Assembly (NCBI RefSeq): GCF_950295315.1 | Contig: NC_080181.1 | Span: forward strand, 35,927,375 to 35,991,374 | DNA from: Erinaceus europaeus | Lineage: Eukaryota > Chordata > Mammalia > Eulipotyphla > Erinaceidae | Length of the DNA stretch: 64,000 nucleotides | Direction: 5' to 3' | Shown: positions 62,930 through 64,000 of the stretch, piece after piece | Layout: the number at the start of each line of letters is the position of its first letter | Position numbering within the stretch: position 1 is the stretch's first letter | Made by a program: the position numbers and the translations under genes | Notes under the pieces: generated by a model | Databases searched by the model: none | Seen by the model: the letters and a program-made list of their open reading frames with translations, nothing else | What the model was told of the DNA's origin: nothing

Positions 62930-63303
62930 TTCATTTATTTATTGATTGCCTCAAGGGCTTATTGCCACAGCTCAGTGCCTGCGCCACCAATAATCCACAG
63001 CTCCTGCACTCCATATGTTCCCCTTTCGCTGCCCTTGTTGCTTGGTCACTGTGGTGGTGGTTATTGTTGTTGTTGTTGTTGTTGTTGTTGCTGTTGTTAC
63101 TGACCTTGCATCTGACAGAGAAAAAAGGAGAGAGGAGGGGAAATACAGAGTGGGGGGAGAAAGATAGAGCCCCTAAACACCTGCTTCACCCCCTTAAAGC
63201 GACTTCCCTGCAGGTGGGGGTCTGGGGGCCAGACCCCAGATCCTCCCACCTGTCCCCTCTTTTCGCGAGCGCCACAAGCCCTTAACCCTCTGACACACCG
63301 CCA
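62930..63303 (-). mobile_element. SINE-2 (copy 19)
   Basis: TTGCATCTG variant as in copy 18, but without the extra TTG. Confidence 0.85.
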
Positions 63304-64000
63304 AACATCCCTGGATTTACTTGATAAGGCGATATGACCTGCCGAGTTTTGGATCCTCATTTTCCTGAGTATCACTCCTGGAGACAGTGTCATGACACGA
63401 CACAAGGAGATCTCTGGTATCAGAGAGCGCCTGGAACAGCAGCTGGGGCTCTAGTGCCAGGGCAGGAGCAACTTCCCATCCACCCTCCACGGAGTCCACT
63501 TGCCTGCATTTTGGTCTTTTTCCCTCCAAAAAGATTTTTCCCTTTTTTCACTGAGAAACAGGCAGCAGACTGGTTACCCAAGCAGGGGGAAAAAAAATTA
63601 AAAAGACTTTTTTTTTTTTTTTTTAACCGTACTGCATGACCATCTTCTGGGAAGTATAGGTTTTGAACCTGAAAACTCTGTCTGTCTGTCTGTGTCCTAG
63701 TCCACAGAAAGAGCCACTAGCCCAGCCAGATGTCGTGCTCAGAACAGGGTGTTTTTGCCACTCATAGGCCTGCACAGTGCACTAGGGATTGGACAGCCTG
63801 AGACCCAAATGTTACATTGTAGATGGATTGTTTGCAGTTCTTGCTCCCCAGGACATTGGACAGTCTCAACTCCCCTACAGCCAGAAAAAAGACTCTTGAC
63901 AGCCTTAGAGCAAATGGAGTGGCAGGGAGATGGGAGAGTGTTGCATGTGTGGGCTGCTCATGCCCAGGTGTCTGTGGGGGGCCATGGCAGAGGCTGTAAG

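Larger units (their letters stand above)
1..64000 (+). repeat. Macrosatellite array, about 3.4-kb unit, 19 copies (17 complete)
   Basis: The anchor ATGGTATTAATAGAGG recurs at 3337, 6737, 10128, 13527, 16923, 20333, 23714, 27115, 30519, 33923, 37312, 40695, 44091, 47492, 50896, 54292, 57704 and 61120. The periods are 3400, 3391, 3399, 3396, 3410, 3381, 3401, 3404, 3404, 3389, 3383, 3396, 3401, 3404, 3396, 3412 and 3416 bp. All copies are direct repeats with no intervening sequence. Length differences come mainly from the TGGA, GAG, poly-T, poly-G and TAAA tracts, plus a few small indels. By eye the copies look about 99% identical or better outside those tracts, except copies 17-19. This is the organisation of a macrosatellite, not of an alpha-type satellite or rDNA. 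No known macrosatellite (D4Z4, RS447, RNU2) is recognised in the unit. Confidence 0.98.
61120..64000 (+). repeat. Macrosatellite unit, copy 19 (3' truncated by window)
   Basis: Divergent type, cut by the window end in the G-rich block, so about 530 bp are missing. It shares the copy-18 marker set. Private GG to TT at 61459-61460, which breaks one inverted repeat, and T at 61509. Poly-T is only 17 and is preceded by GAC instead of GCC. TGGA 3+GAT+9. Confidence 0.96.

Noticed and set aside
1..64000. D4Z4/DUX4-type array
   Set aside because: The unit size is similar, but no homeobox or other conserved coding core was seen on either strand.
1..64000. rDNA, 5S or U2 snRNA tandem repeat
   Set aside because: No rRNA or snRNA sequence recognised in the unit.
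1..64000. CRISPR array or prokaryotic locus
   Set aside because: The repeat unit is 3.4 kb, SINEs and microsatellites are mammalian, and no dense coding exists.

Overview
The whole window is one head-to-tail macrosatellite array. A unit of about 3.4 kb (3,381-3,416 bp) repeats across all 64 kb: 17 complete copies plus a partial copy at each end, all in the same orientation, and nearly identical apart from microsatellite lengths and scattered substitutions. No unique flanking DNA is present, so neither array edge is seen and the true copy number is larger than 19. Units are numbered 1-19 from the conserved anchor ATGGTATTAATAGAGG; that start is a convention only.

The host is a eutherian mammal and most likely a hedgehog (Erinaceidae). 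Every unit carries two tRNA-derived SINEs on the minus strand whose bodies match, from memory, the two abundant hedgehog SINE types. One has a B-box-like core followed by GCAGGTGTCTCTCTGT and an AATAAATAA tail. The other has ACCTGCAGGGAAGTCGCTTT, a (CAA)n tract and an end reading GCAATAAGCC. Species and chromosome cannot be read from the sequence.

Layout of one unit (copy 2, 3337-6736): hairpin and poly-G tract; a 42-bp tandem duplication carrying inverted repeats; a C-rich block with a donor-like site and a long CT tract; a (TGGA)n array; an AT-rich stretch; SINE-1; a 140-bp spacer; SINE-2 with a (TTG)n tract; a spacer with a 12-bp palindrome and a poly-T tract; a G-rich block; and a (GAG)n purine tract that ends just before the next anchor. 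No protein-coding gene, rRNA, functional tRNA or CRISPR is supported. The many conserved ORFs are explained by the copies being nearly identical; they have no recognisable domains and they cross SINEs and microsatellites.

The variants sort the copies into groups. Copies 1-4 (type A) have an A-interrupted poly-T; copies 1-3 also have an uninterrupted TGGA array. Copies 6-14 (type B) have a pure poly-T. Copy 5 is an A/B recombinant with its exchange between 15771 and 15930. Copy 13 is a mosaic. Copies 15-16 are intermediate, and copies 17-19 are the most diverged, which would fit an approaching array edge. The clearest single mutational event is a three-base change in copies 4 and 5 that turns a quasi-palindrome into a perfect 14-bp palindrome.
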